A program made the position numbers and the translations under genes. Source: Gp1-AA133 sp964641665 (GTDB taxonomy: Bacteria; Acidobacteriota; Terriglobia; Terriglobales; Acidobacteriaceae). From it: a stretch of DNA of 64,000 nt. This document shows, piece by piece, positions 50,366 to 59,984 of this stretch. The first letter of the stretch is position 1. Every line of letters starts with the position of its first letter. A model generated the notes under the pieces. It searched no databases. It had not been told where the DNA came from and worked only from the letters and a program-made list of their open reading frames with translations. The stretch covers positions 1-64,000 of the forward strand of contig CAZXKO010000090.1 in the NCBI GenBank assembly GCA_964641665.1, given 5' to 3'.

Positions 50366-52468
50366 ATGGCTTCCACTTCGCGCTCCCCAGCCACGAGGAT
50401 CCTCGCGGTGACCCTGCAACTCCTGTTGCTTTGCCCCTTTCTGCCCTCACAGCAACCGGAATACACTTTTCATGCGCAGACCGACCTGGTCCTGGTCAAC
50501 GTGACGGTTCGTGACAAGAACGGCAACTTGGTTCGCGGGCTCAAGCCTGAGGAGTTCACGGTTCTTGAGGACAATAAACCGCAGAAGATCGTCTCCTTTG
50601 ACGTCGAGAACACCGACGCCGTGCCCACGCAGGACGTCACCCAGGCGAAGCCGCTACCAGCGGGCAATTCGAGCCAGCCGACTCCAAGCGCGGCTGCTCT
50701 CGGCACAGCCGATGAATTTCGAGACCGCCGCCTGATCGTTCTCTTTTTCGACCTTTCCGCCATGCAGCCCGATGAAATCGACCACGCGGTCACTTCCGCC
50801 GTGCATTACGTCGATACTCAGATGGCGCCCGCCGACCTGGTTGCGATTGTTTCTCTCGGCAGTTCCCTGTTGGTGAACCAGGACTTCACCTCTGATCACG
50901 ATCTTCTGAAGAAGGAGTTGCTGGCCTTCAACAGCGGCGCCGGTCAGGGTTTCGAAGAAGGGAGCACTGGAACGACCGAGGGCACGGCTGACACTGGACA
51001 GTCATTCACCGTGGACGACACCGAGTACAACATCTTCAACACCGACCGCCGGCTGGAAGCTTTACGGTCCGTCGCTGAGCGCCTGGCGCACATCCAGCAG
51101 AAGAAGTCCCTAGTCTATTTCTCCAGCGGCATGGATCGCACCGGGATCGAGAACCAATCGGAGCTGCGCGCGGCGACCAACGCTGCAGTGCGCTCGAACC
51201 TCTCCATCTACACCATGGACATGCGCGGCCTGCAGGCCATCGTCGCGGGAGGGGAGGCCCAGAGCGCTAGTTTGCGCGGTGTGTCCGCCTACTCCGGCCA
51301 GTCCATGATGAACGCACTCAATTCCAACTTCACCACCCAGGAGACGCTTGTCACGCTGGCCAGCGACACCGGCGGACGCGCTTTTCTCGACTCCAACGAT
51401 TTCAGCAAGGTGTTCAAGGGCGTCCAGGACGACACTTCCACCTACTATCTGCTCGGCTATCACAGCACCAATCCCGCGCGGGACGGTCACTACCGCCGCA
51501 TCACCGTGAAAATCAACCTCCCGGGAACCAAGCTGGATTACCGCCGCGGCTACTACGCGCCTGCTGACTACCAGCATGCCAACAAGGACGACAAAGAGCG
51601 GCAGCTCGAAGAACAACTCGCTTCTGATCTTCCCGCCACCGATCTTCCTCTGTATCTGAGCGCAGCCTATTTTCGTCTCGATGGCAATCGGTTCTCAGTG
51701 CCGATTTCGCTCGCGGTACCGGGTTCGCAGATTCCTTTCGTTCGAGCCAGTGACCGCGACAAAGCAACTCTCGACGTGATCGGGCTGGTGCTCGGCAAGG
51801 ACCACCGGCCGGTGGCCAGTGTTCGAGATACGGCGAAACTAGCCGTCGACACGTCCGCCGAGGTGAGGAAGAAAAACGTTCAATACGACACGGTGCTGAC
51901 GCTGGCGAGCGGCAGGTATCACCTGAAATTTGTCGTGCGCGAGAACCAGACTGGCCGGATGGGATCGTTTGAAACCGACGTGGAGATCCCCGAGTTAAAG
52001 ACGCAGCCCCTCAAGATGAGCTCGATCGTGCTCGCCAGCCAGCTACAACCGGCTCGAAAGAGTCCGGCTCCCAACCCCCTTGTGCGGGAAGGTTCAGAAG
52101 TCATTCCCAACGTCACGCACGTGTTCTCCACGGCGCAGCACTTGCTTCTGTACTACGAGGTCTACGACCCGGCCCGTGTGAGCGCTGACACCGCGCAGCG
52201 GGCATCCGGGCCCGGCATCCATCTCCTGAGCAATGTGGCCTTCTTTCGGGGAAAAGCGAAAGTGTTCGAGAGCTCGCTGGTAGAACTGAACGACTTGAAT
52301 GCGCGCGACCGCAAGGCTGGGGTCTTCCAGCTCGACCTACCCCTAGGTTCGCTGAAGCCCGGCCTGTACACGTGTCAGATCAACGTCATCGATGACGCGG
52401 CCGGGCATTTCTTGTTTCCGAGAGTTGCCTTGCTGATTCGGGCGGAAGGTCCCGCAGCGGCCCGGTAG
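50366..52468 (+). CDS. VWFA-related exported protein (acidobacterial TIGR03436 type)
   Basis: The 700-residue product has a signal peptide (cleavage near LPSQQ, about residue 30), an N-terminal beta domain with VTVRDKNGNLVRGLKPEEFTVLEDNKPQKI (about 50-80), and a von Willebrand A-like domain (about 115-370) with the FFDLSAMQPDEIDH metal-site region and FSSGMDRTGIE. The remainder is beta-rich. TIGR03436 proteins are common in Acidobacteriota and have no known biochemical role; a VWA domain suggests protein binding. ATG 50366 follows a GAGGA site. The TonB-receptor gene lies just upstream. Confidence 0.85.
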   Translation: MASTSRSPATRILAVTLQLLLLCPFLPSQQPEYTFHAQTDLVLVNVTVRDKNGNLVRGLKPEEFTVLEDNKPQKIVSFDVENTDAVPTQDVTQAKPLPAGNSSQPTPSAAALGTADEFRDRRLIVLFFDLSAMQPDEIDHAVTSAVHYVDTQMAPADLVAIVSLGSSLLVNQDFTSDHDLLKKELLAFNSGAGQGFEEGSTGTTEGTADTGQSFTVDDTEYNIFNTDRRLEALRSVAERLAHIQQKKSLVYFSSGMDRTGIENQSELRAATNAAVRSNLSIYTMDMRGLQAIVAGGEAQSASLRGVSAYSGQSMMNALNSNFTTQETLVTLASDTGGRAFLDSNDFSKVFKGVQDDTSTYYLLGYHSTNPARDGHYRRITVKINLPGTKLDYRRGYYAPADYQHANKDDKERQLEEQLASDLPATDLPLYLSAAYFRLDGNRFSVPISLAVPGSQIPFVRASDRDKATLDVIGLVLGKDHRPVASVRDTAKLAVDTSAEVRKKNVQYDTVLTLASGRYHLKFVVRENQTGRMGSFETDVEIPELKTQPLKMSSIVLASQLQPARKSPAPNPLVREGSEVIPNVTHVFSTAQHLLLYYEVYDPARVSADTAQRASGPGIHLLSNVAFFRGKAKVFESSLVELNDLNARDRKAGVFQLDLPLGSLKPGLYTCQINVIDDAAGHFLFPRVALLIRAEGPAAAR

Positions 52469-52533
52469 CGACCGCAGTATCGAGCGCGGCGGTAAAGTAA
52501 TCCCTGAAAGCTGGCGTTCCGAGCGCAAGACGT

Positions 52534-53664
52534 CTACACCTTTGCTCGCGCCGACTCGCGATCCGCATTGCGATGAACTGCCAGGCTCGCCGGCCCGGTC
52601 GACTCGCGCACGATCAACTCGGGTTCCACCAGAATCTCCTGCGGACGAATATTCGCATTCGCGATCCGGTCCAATAGAGACGTCGCCGCCGCCTCCCCCA
52701 TTCGGCGAAGCGGCTGACGCACCGTGGTTAAGCGCGGAATCATGTATGCCGCTGCCTGCACATCGTCGAATCCTACGACCGAAACGTCCTGCGGGACGCG
52801 CAACCCCGCGTCGGAGAATGCCCGCATGGCGCCGATCGCCGACATATCGTTGAACGCGAGCAGGGCGCTGAACTCCTTCCCGGCCTCTAAGAGTCTATGC
52901 GCGTACACGACGCCTTCCTCCGGAGTCGACGGCTCTGGATGACGGTCGCGCTCCTGCAGCTGCAGCGTCAGTTCCGGCCGGACTTTAATGCTGAAAGACG
53001 ACGCGGCGTCCCACACCCCGGCCCAGCGCGACTCGGTATCGGCGCTCCCCGGATGCCCTTTGAAGTAGGCGATACGTTTGTGGCCCAGCGTCGCCAGGTG
53101 TTCCAGAGCCAGCCAACCCGCCTTGTGGTTGTCGAGCGCGATGGTGGTCGCCCCTCGCAACCGCCCGTGAGGGGAGATCGATACGGTGGGCACAGTCATC
53201 TCCCGGTGCAACGGAGTGTTGACCAGAATCAGGCCTTCCACCGCGCGATCCAGCAACAGCCGCGGATACTCGTCAATCAGATCCTGCCGGCCTCGATGGC
53301 TCACCACGAAGTAGAAATATCCCTCCTGCAGGAGCCGGTCTTCTACCCCGCTCATCACCAATGCAGCGTAACCTTCGCTGATCTCCGGCACCACCACACC
53401 CACGGTGAAGGTCCGCTTCTTGCTGAGGTGACGCGCGTAGAAGTTGGGCCGGTAGTTGAACTTCTCGGCGGCACGGAGAACTCGGACCTTCGTCCGTTCC
53501 GGAATGGATTTAGCCGCTGGGGACTTGTTGATTACCAGCGATATCGTCGCCGGCGATAGGTTCAGGTACTCGGCCAGGAACTTCAACGACACCACCGGCT
53601 CGGGTTGAGTTCCGCCGGAAGCTCGCTTTTTGTTCGAAGGTCGTGTCATTTGGGTTAGGAGCAT
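52534..53664 (-). CDS. LacI-family transcriptional regulator
   Basis: The 376-residue product has an N-terminal helix-turn-helix (about 26-75: VSLKFLAEYLNLSPATISLVIN, then RVLRAAEKFNYRPNFYARHL) and a periplasmic-binding-protein-like sensor domain (about 85-350) ending in QPLRRMGEAAATSLLDRI and a short variable tail. The ligand is likely a sugar. ATG 53664 is chosen because GGGGAGG precedes it; ATG 53649 also fits. Two identical TAAAGCGCTTTA palindromes lie in the divergent region to GH16, so it most likely represses the GH16/TonB-receptor genes and itself. Confidence 0.9.
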   Translation of the reverse strand: MLLTQMTRPSNKKRASGGTQPEPVVSLKFLAEYLNLSPATISLVINKSPAAKSIPERTKVRVLRAAEKFNYRPNFYARHLSKKRTFTVGVVVPEISEGYAALVMSGVEDRLLQEGYFYFVVSHRGRQDLIDEYPRLLLDRAVEGLILVNTPLHREMTVPTVSISPHGRLRGATTIALDNHKAGWLALEHLATLGHKRIAYFKGHPGSADTESRWAGVWDAASSFSIKVRPELTLQLQERDRHPEPSTPEEGVVYAHRLLEAGKEFSALLAFNDMSAIGAMRAFSDAGLRVPQDVSVVGFDDVQAAAYMIPRLTTVRQPLRRMGEAAATSLLDRIANANIRPQEILVEPELIVRESTGPASLAVHRNADRESARAKV

Positions 53665-53780
53665 AGCACCTCCCCTTCGGTCGCCCTCGGAATGGGGCCT
53701 CCCAGCTGGCTCACGCTTGCCTGTGCGCTGGATCACAGATTTCCGGCTCAAGTTGGCTGTGAAATAGGAATCGCCTGTAG

Positions 53781-53792
53781 TAAAGCGCTTTA
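53781..53792 (+). promoter_or_regulatory. LacI-type operator 1
   Basis: TAAAGCGCTTTA is a perfect 12-bp palindrome with the LacI/GalR-type central CG. It lies within a 24-bp sequence (53771-53794) repeated with one mismatch at 53842-53865. Confidence 0.75.
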
Positions 53793-53807
53793 GCTAGACA
53801 AATATTC

Positions 53808-53837
53808 TTGACAACCATTCCCGAACGATGGTACATC
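53808..53837 (+). promoter_or_regulatory. Promoter of the GH16 gene
   Basis: A perfect TTGACA (53808-53813) and a weak TACATC (53832-53837), 18 bp apart, lie between the two operators. The start site would fall near 53844, just before operator 2. Confidence 0.5.
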
Positions 53838-53851
53838 GAGTTCGCCTTTAG

Positions 53852-53863
53852 TAAAGCGCTTTA
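53852..53863 (+). promoter_or_regulatory. LacI-type operator 2
   Basis: The second TAAAGCGCTTTA palindrome sits just past the expected start site, 71 bp from operator 1. Repression by start-site blockage, with possible DNA looping between the two sites, is the simplest reading. Confidence 0.75.
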
Positions 53864-53937
53864 GCAGCAAGATTACAAATCCAGAATCGTATTGGGAAGC
53901 CGGTATCCGGCATCTGGTTGCCAGTCTGGCGATTCAC

Positions 53938-54777
53938 ATGGGCGTGCGCTGCAAGATATCCATCCTCGCGTGCTTCTGGCTGGTCACCCTGGCCTGCGGA
54001 GGGTCGTCGTCCCAGCCACCTACCTCCCTTCCCGCGAGCTGGTCCCTCGCCTGGAGCGACGAATTCAACGGTTCCAACGGGTCCGCCCCCGACCCGACCA
54101 AGTGGACGCTGGAGACCGGTGGCGGCGGATGGGGCAACAACGAACTCGAGACCTACACCGCCCGCACGCAGAACGCCTCGCAGGAGGACGGCAATCTCGT
54201 CATCACGTTGATGAAGGAGAACTACACGGGGTCCGATGGCATAGCCCGCAACTACACTTCAGCCCGCCTTAAGACCGCGGCCCACTTCACCCAGGCATAC
54301 GGACGCTTTGAGGCGCGCATCAAGATTCCCCGCGGACAGGGGGTATGGCCAGCCTTCTGGATGCTGGGCGACAACGTCGACACGGTGGGCTGGCCGACTT
54401 GCGGGGAAATCGACACCATGGAGAACATCGGCTCCGAGCCCAGCAAAGTGCATGGCAGCATGCATGGGCCTGGCTATTCCGGCGCAACCCCGCTCACCGC
54501 GGTGTACACCTTGCCGAGCGGGGCGTTCGCCGACGATTTTCATATTTTTGCCGTGGAGTGGGAGCCGGGCGTCGTCCGTTTCTACGTGGACGGCAATCTC
54601 TACCTGACTCAGACTCCGGCCAACCTGCCCTTGGGCACGCAGTGGGTCTTCGACCATCCCTTTTTCATTTTGCTGAACGTCGCGGTTGGTGGCAATTTCC
54701 CCGGCGCCCCCGATGCGACGACCGTATTCCCGCAGACCATGCTGGTCGACTATGTACGCGTCTACGCTCGCAAGTAG
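53938..54777 (+). CDS. Glycoside hydrolase family 16 beta-glucanase, lipoprotein
   Basis: The 279-residue product has a lipoprotein signal with lipobox LACG (Cys near residue 20). The jelly-roll GH16 domain (about 35-278) has the catalytic motif E157-I-D159-x-x-E162 in the GEIDTMENIG block, with both acids and the Asp helper intact. GH16 enzymes cut beta-1,3 or mixed 1,3/1,4 glucans such as laminarin or lichenan; which one is not settled by sequence. It is divergent from the LacI gene and followed by a TonB-dependent receptor, forming a likely glucan-use locus. The Cys after the signal places it on a membrane surface. Confidence 0.9.
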   Translation: MGVRCKISILACFWLVTLACGGSSSQPPTSLPASWSLAWSDEFNGSNGSAPDPTKWTLETGGGGWGNNELETYTARTQNASQEDGNLVITLMKENYTGSDGIARNYTSARLKTAAHFTQAYGRFEARIKIPRGQGVWPAFWMLGDNVDTVGWPTCGEIDTMENIGSEPSKVHGSMHGPGYSGATPLTAVYTLPSGAFADDFHIFAVEWEPGVVRFYVDGNLYLTQTPANLPLGTQWVFDHPFFILLNVAVGGNFPGAPDATTVFPQTMLVDYVRVYARK

Positions 54778-54925
54778 AGCCGTCGACGCCAGGCGGTATC
54801 ACGTTTCGCTGTCAGTGGGTTCATGCAAGCAGGCAATTCGATGATGTTGTGGAAAATCCTAGAAAGCTCGCTTGGGGGCAGCCCCGTTTGCTTTCCCGTG
54901 GCGTTCAGCGAGCGAAGGAGTTGGT

Positions 54926-57900
54926 ATGCAATCTCGATTGATCGCTCTAGCGATAGCCCTGTTGCTGTTGTCGGGAGCCTTGTTTGGGCAATCCGACCGC
55001 GCCTCCATCACCGGCACGGTCAAAGATCCCACCGGTGCAGTCGTCCCCGGCGTTGAAGTCACCGCCGTGAACATCGGCACAAACCTGAGCACCAGCAGCA
55101 CCACCAATGAACTCGGCTTTTACACCATCACCAACCTCGCCATTGGCGAATACACACTGACCTTCCGGCGTGAGGGATTCCGCAGGTACGAACAAAAAGG
55201 GATCGTCCTCAATGTGCGGCAGGTCGCACAGATTGACGCGGTCCTGCCGGTCGGGGCGACGGCTGAAACGGTCGAAGTGACCGCCAACGCCAGCCTGCTG
55301 CAGACCCAGACCTCCGCGGTGAGTTCAAACCTCACCAACGATGTGGTCAGCACCCTCCCCCTTAACGTATTCGGCGGGCGCTCACTCTCGACCTTCATGT
55401 TCAATTACGTGCCAGGTGTCGAGGGTAGCGACTACGACTCCCACATCGCCGGCAGTCTGAGCAAGACCAAAGAAGTCATGATCGACGGCACCTCGGCGGT
55501 GTCGCAGATCGGTGGCTACATCAGCGAGTCCAGTCCGCCGTTCGAGGCGGTCGAGGAATTCCAGGTTTCTACCACTGGCATCCGCGGCGATGAGGGCCAT
55601 AGCGGCGGCGGCGTCTTCCGCTACAACCTCAAGTCCGGCACCAACAACTGGCACGGCAGCGCATTCAGCTTTCTGCATAACGAGATCTTCGACGCCAATT
55701 CCTGGCGCAACAACTACCACCGGGTCGTGGACGTAGCCGCAGCCAACGCCGCCGACGATCCAACACGGGCCGCCTTCCTGACCAAGCTTTACAGCCGCCA
55801 GGATGATCGCCTCTATGACTGGGGTGGCAGCTTTGGCGGCCCCATCGTCAAAGACAAGCTGTTCTTCTATGCGTCAGCCGAACGCTACACCGACGAGAAC
55901 TACGCCCTCGGCGCTATGAACCAAACGGTGCCGACCACCGCCTTCCTGAACGGTGACTTTGGGGCACTCCTTGATAAAACGCACGTCCTCGGAACCGACG
56001 GCGCCGGCAACACGATTTACAAAGGAGCGATCTTCGATCCTCAGAGCGGCAACGTCTTCGTCAACAACCTCATTCCGACCACTCGCTTCAGCAGCGTCTC
56101 GCAGAAGATCGTCGACATCTACAAGCAGTCCTACGTGCCTCTGGCGCCGGGTCTGACCAACAACAACTCCATGCCAATGACCCAACCGGCGCCGCTGTAC
56201 AAAATCACCAGCTTCAGCGGGAAGCTCGATTACAACCTGTCCAGCGCTCATCGTATGAACGGATCCTTCATCTGGTCGGCGATTCCACGCGTGCTTGCCG
56301 ATCAGGGCGGCATATGGTCTCCGGGTTCAAAGGACGGCGGACCGCTGGCCAACGCCTACGATCACCGCACCACGGCTCCGTCGGTGCGCTTCAGCGACTC
56401 GTACACGATCTCCAGCAACCTGCTGAACGTGTTCAACATCACTTTCAATCGCTTCCGCAACCCCAGCACCGCGGTATCCCAGAAGGGCAACTGGTCTTCG
56501 ACGCTAAATCTCGCGAACACAGGCGTCGGGAACTTCCCCATTATCCGCTTCAACGGAATCAACAGCGATCAGGGGCGGACCGCAGCGGACGGGACCTTTG
56601 TCACTGAGAGTCCACTGGGCAGCCAGTTCAACGACTTCTACGCCGGCAACACCCTCATCGTGGGAGACAACGTTTCCTGGGTCAGAGGCCGGCATACTTG
56701 GAAGTTTGGCGCTGAGGCCCGCGCGATGCAGTTCAACAGTCACGGCGATTTTGGCGTCCCGCTTATCGCCTTTGATCCCGCCCAGACCGCCGGCACCTAC
56801 GGCGGCAACGCAGGCTTCGGCTTTGCCAGCTTCCTGCTAGGCGATGTAAACCAAGCATCTATCAGCGAGCCGAACAATACCTACGGCCGCCGCAAGACTC
56901 TCTCGCTTTACGCTCAGGACGACATCAAGGTCACGACCAAACTGACCGTGAACTTCGATCTGCGCTGGGATTTCAACGGTCGTTATCACGAAAAGTATGG
57001 CCGCTGGTCCAACTTCAACACTGCGCTGCTCAACCCGGTCACCGGGCAACCCGGCGCCCTGGAGTTCGCCAAGAACGGCAGTGACTCATTTGAGCGAGAC
57101 CAGAACTTCCACAACTTTGCTCCACACATCGGTGCCGCCTACCAGCTCACGCCGAAGACCGTGGTGCGGGGCTCCTATGGCATACGGTACGTACCTCTCA
57201 ATCTGAACACCTGGGGAGGCATCCCGTATGGCTTCAACCCGGGCTTCCCTCTCAACAACCAGGTCCTGACTCCCTTCAATTGGGATGGCGGATATCCGGG
57301 AACCGCCGTCGCCGTCGGCAAGGACCCCAACTTCACCCGCTGGGGCATGGTCAGCATCGATCCGCGTTCGCTTGAACTCGGCAACATCCAAGAATGGTCT
57401 GCCGGAGTACAACGTGAGTTGACGAAGGACTTCCTGCTCGACGTCAACGTCATCCAGAACCGCGGCTACCATCTGCAGAGCGGCTACCTCGGAGCCAACC
57501 AGGCCCGCCTCTCTGATTACACCGCCCTGGTCAATTCCGGCCAGCAGTGGGCCTGGGTAACCAAGCCCGGCTTCAACAACTGGTCGGGTTTTGGATGGGC
57601 CGCGGTCCAGCCTTTCCCGACCGTCGCCGCGACTTGGGGTCCACTCTTCACTGTGGGCACTCCGCTAGGTAACTCCGATTACCAGTCCATGCAAATCGCG
57701 CTGACCAAGCGTGCCTCGCACGGACTGTCCCTGCAAGCCAGCTACAACCTGTCGTCGGCCCATGGCGATACCGACACGGCCTTTGAAGAACTGTGGTGGG
57801 CCGGTCCGCTCCAGGACATCTACAACCTTAACAATGAAAGACACACCATCGCGTCTTTCGACCAGACGCACATTGTCAAAGGCTACATTGTGTACGAGCT

Positions 57901-58423
57901 GCCGTTCGGCAAAGGCAAGTCACTTCTGCCTGAAGCCGGGGGAGCCCTGAACGCCCTGGTAGGAGGCTGGACCGTCAACAGCGGCTTCCACTACAACAGC
58001 GGCACCCCGCTACGCATCACGTCAACGAACTGGTATCCGGGACTGAACAACGTGTATCCGAATATCGTGCCTGGCTGCAACTTCCACAGCGGAAGCTTCA
58101 ACGGCCAGATCGGCAGCACCTACTTCAATCCGGCCTGCTTCGTGAATCCGACCTACGGGCAGTTCGGAAACAACCCCACTTACAACCCCAATGTCCGCGG
58201 CTTCGGTCTGGCCACCGAAGACATCGGCATAAACAAGTACTTCTCGTTCGGCACCGACGGGCACTACAAACTCAACTTGCGCTATGACATGTTCAACGCT
58301 TTCAATCGTCATAGCTTCAACGGTCCGAGCACCGGTGTGGACGGTAACCTGGGTAAGATCCTGGACGGCGGGGGAACACCCGGAGCGCGCGTCGGCCAGC
58401 TTGGCGCCCGCTTCACGTTCTGA
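54926..58423 (+). CDS. TonB-dependent receptor, Oar-like (glucan locus)
   Basis: The product of 1165 residues has a signal peptide (cleavage near LFGQ, about residue 22), a carboxypeptidase-regulatory-like Ig domain (ASITGTVKDPTGAVVPGVEVTAVN), a plug (about 110-240, with VPGVEGSDYDSHIAGSLSKTKEVMIDG) and a C-terminal barrel ending in LGARFTF. ATG 54926 has AAGGAG five bases upstream and beats the earlier in-frame start at 54872. It lies 148 bases after GH16 on the same strand, so it likely belongs to the LacI-controlled unit and imports or binds glucan oligosaccharides. Confidence 0.88.
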   Translation: MQSRLIALAIALLLLSGALFGQSDRASITGTVKDPTGAVVPGVEVTAVNIGTNLSTSSTTNELGFYTITNLAIGEYTLTFRREGFRRYEQKGIVLNVRQVAQIDAVLPVGATAETVEVTANASLLQTQTSAVSSNLTNDVVSTLPLNVFGGRSLSTFMFNYVPGVEGSDYDSHIAGSLSKTKEVMIDGTSAVSQIGGYISESSPPFEAVEEFQVSTTGIRGDEGHSGGGVFRYNLKSGTNNWHGSAFSFLHNEIFDANSWRNNYHRVVDVAAANAADDPTRAAFLTKLYSRQDDRLYDWGGSFGGPIVKDKLFFYASAERYTDENYALGAMNQTVPTTAFLNGDFGALLDKTHVLGTDGAGNTIYKGAIFDPQSGNVFVNNLIPTTRFSSVSQKIVDIYKQSYVPLAPGLTNNNSMPMTQPAPLYKITSFSGKLDYNLSSAHRMNGSFIWSAIPRVLADQGGIWSPGSKDGGPLANAYDHRTTAPSVRFSDSYTISSNLLNVFNITFNRFRNPSTAVSQKGNWSSTLNLANTGVGNFPIIRFNGINSDQGRTAADGTFVTESPLGSQFNDFYAGNTLIVGDNVSWVRGRHTWKFGAEARAMQFNSHGDFGVPLIAFDPAQTAGTYGGNAGFGFASFLLGDVNQASISEPNNTYGRRKTLSLYAQDDIKVTTKLTVNFDLRWDFNGRYHEKYGRWSNFNTALLNPVTGQPGALEFAKNGSDSFERDQNFHNFAPHIGAAYQLTPKTVVRGSYGIRYVPLNLNTWGGIPYGFNPGFPLNNQVLTPFNWDGGYPGTAVAVGKDPNFTRWGMVSIDPRSLELGNIQEWSAGVQRELTKDFLLDVNVIQNRGYHLQSGYLGANQARLSDYTALVNSGQQWAWVTKPGFNNWSGFGWAAVQPFPTVAATWGPLFTVGTPLGNSDYQSMQIALTKRASHGLSLQASYNLSSAHGDTDTAFEELWWAGPLQDIYNLNNERHTIASFDQTHIVKGYIVYELPFGKGKSLLPEAGGALNALVGGWTVNSGFHYNSGTPLRITSTNWYPGLNNVYPNIVPGCNFHSGSFNGQIGSTYFNPACFVNPTYGQFGNNPTYNPNVRGFGLATEDIGINKYFSFGTDGHYKLNLRYDMFNAFNRHSFNGPSTGVDGNLGKILDGGGTPGARVGQLGARFTF

Positions 58424-58439
58424 GTATGAACGACCTGAG

Positions 58440-58467
58440 GGAGGGGACCTGCATCCAAGTCCCCTCC
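58440..58467. terminator. Inverted repeat after the receptor gene
   Basis: GGAGGGGAC (58440-58448) and GTCCCCTCC (58459-58467) form a 9-bp stem with a 10-nt loop, 17 bases after the stop. No T-tract follows, so it may be a Rho-type or bidirectional pause site. Confidence 0.5.
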
Positions 58468-58553
58468 TAAACCTGAAATCTCCGACAGTTTCTACCGATC
58501 ACGCTAAGCCCGATCTTCGGTAGCGAGCGACACGAATTTTAGTCTGTTCTCCT

Positions 58554-59720
58554 TTACTTCACGGCCCCATACTTCTTCAGTATCTCAGTGGTCTTCTCGA
58601 TCGGCAGCGCCTCCACCGTGTGCCCCCGCCCGCTTATCGTCGTTGCTCGAAAAAGCGAGTTGTACACCGCCTCCTCAGTGGCTTCAATTACTGCTAGAAA
58701 CAGCGGCGACATCGAATCGTTAGGCAGCAACTCGATATGCCGGAGCGATGATTTGTCGGCCGAGTGTACCCGCACCTGCGGCGCAGTCGAGAACGCGATT
58801 GCATAATCCCCGCTGCCGTTTGAGGCCGCAGCGCCAGTGCGCCCCAGCCCCAGCATCGCCCTCGCCGCCATCCGCTTCAGGTTCCTTGCATCCACGGGCG
58901 CATCGGTGGCGATGACGATCATCACCGATCCTTTTCCCTGATCTTTCGCGTTGCCAGCCTGTTGAAGCTCTTCGCGCAGGTAGTAGCGACCCAGTTCCCG
59001 GCCCACAGGAGCGCCTGCGATCGTGAGCACGCCCCCGAAATTTGTCTGGACAAGAACCCCGACCGTGTATTCGCCAAATTTCTGAGGGAGTCGGCGGGAG
59101 GAGGTTCCGATGCCGCCCTTGAAGCCGAACGCCACCGTTCCGGTACCCGCGCCGACCGCGCCTTCCTCGACTGCCCCGCCCTTGGCGTTCTTGATTGCCG
59201 CGAATACGTCCCCCGACGTGATGTGACGTCCCCGAATGTCGTTGAGGTATCCGTCATTGGTCTCGCCCACCAGCGGGTTGATCGACTCAACATCCTCATT
59301 CCCCGGCAAGCCTAGCATGTAGTCGACGAGCGCATCGGCCACACGCGCCACGCTCAAGGTTGACGTGAGCAGGATCGGAGTCTCGATCTCACCCAGTTCG
59401 TTTACCTGGGTGGAACCAACCAGCTTGCCGAAGGCGTTGCCGATGAAAACTGCACCCGGCACCCTTTCGCGAAAAAGATTGCCTGCATGCGGCAGAACGG
59501 CGGTCACGCCTGTACGCACGTTTTCCCCATGGATGATCGTGGTATGACCGACCTCGACGCCGCCGACGTCCGTGATGGCATCCTGCGGTCCGGTTGGGAG
59601 GACCCCAATTTTCAGCCCCAACTCCGAAGCACGGGGTCGAGCATTGGCAGTCCGATCCTGAGCCACGGTGACGGCGCTCAGCGCCAAGACCACACCGACA
59701 ACGACATGCGTCTTGGTCAT
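58554..59720 (-). CDS. P1-family (DmpA-type) aminopeptidase, exported
   Basis: The 388-residue product has a signal peptide (cleavage near TVAQD, about residue 21) and the P1/DmpA N-terminal nucleophile fold: GPQDAITDVGGVEVGHTTI near residue 45 and GKLVGSTQVNELGEIETPI near 100. The autocleavage site region is KGGIGTSSRRLP, where a Gly-Ser/Thr bond is cut to free the nucleophile. It releases N-terminal residues from peptides, with D- and L-amino acid variants known; specificity here is open. A TATAAT sits 8 bases before the ATG, suggesting leaderless translation. Confidence 0.88.
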   Translation of the reverse strand: MTKTHVVVGVVLALSAVTVAQDRTANARPRASELGLKIGVLPTGPQDAITDVGGVEVGHTTIIHGENVRTGVTAVLPHAGNLFRERVPGAVFIGNAFGKLVGSTQVNELGEIETPILLTSTLSVARVADALVDYMLGLPGNEDVESINPLVGETNDGYLNDIRGRHITSGDVFAAIKNAKGGAVEEGAVGAGTGTVAFGFKGGIGTSSRRLPQKFGEYTVGVLVQTNFGGVLTIAGAPVGRELGRYYLREELQQAGNAKDQGKGSVMIVIATDAPVDARNLKRMAARAMLGLGRTGAAASNGSGDYAIAFSTAPQVRVHSADKSSLRHIELLPNDSMSPLFLAVIEATEEAVYNSLFRATTISGRGHTVEALPIEKTTEILKKYGAVK

Positions 59721-59728
59721 CGCACCGA

Positions 59729-59734
59729 ATTATA
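59729..59734 (-). promoter_or_regulatory. TATAAT next to the P1 peptidase start
   Basis: On the minus strand TATAAT (59729-59734) ends 8 bases before ATG 59720, placing the transcript start at or next to the start codon. No clear -35 is visible. The rest of 59721-59984 shows no other recognised element. Confidence 0.4.
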
Positions 59735-59984
59735 TCTGCGGTTGCGGCCCTGGCCTCGGGAATGCGTGCTTGTAAACCGGCCACAGACGATCACATTCAC
59801 GACCAGCCGACGGAGCGACTCAGCTTAATACTTACGTCGTCGTCGTAACTGTCAAAGTCTTGTCCCGAGCCTGCCAGGTTAACTGACACGTCAGAGACCG
59901 GCAGGATGAAAGCGGAATGTACCTAGAGCGGGCTCATTCGCATATTTTGCAATCTGGTGTAGCATCCACTGGGCGAGGTTCACC

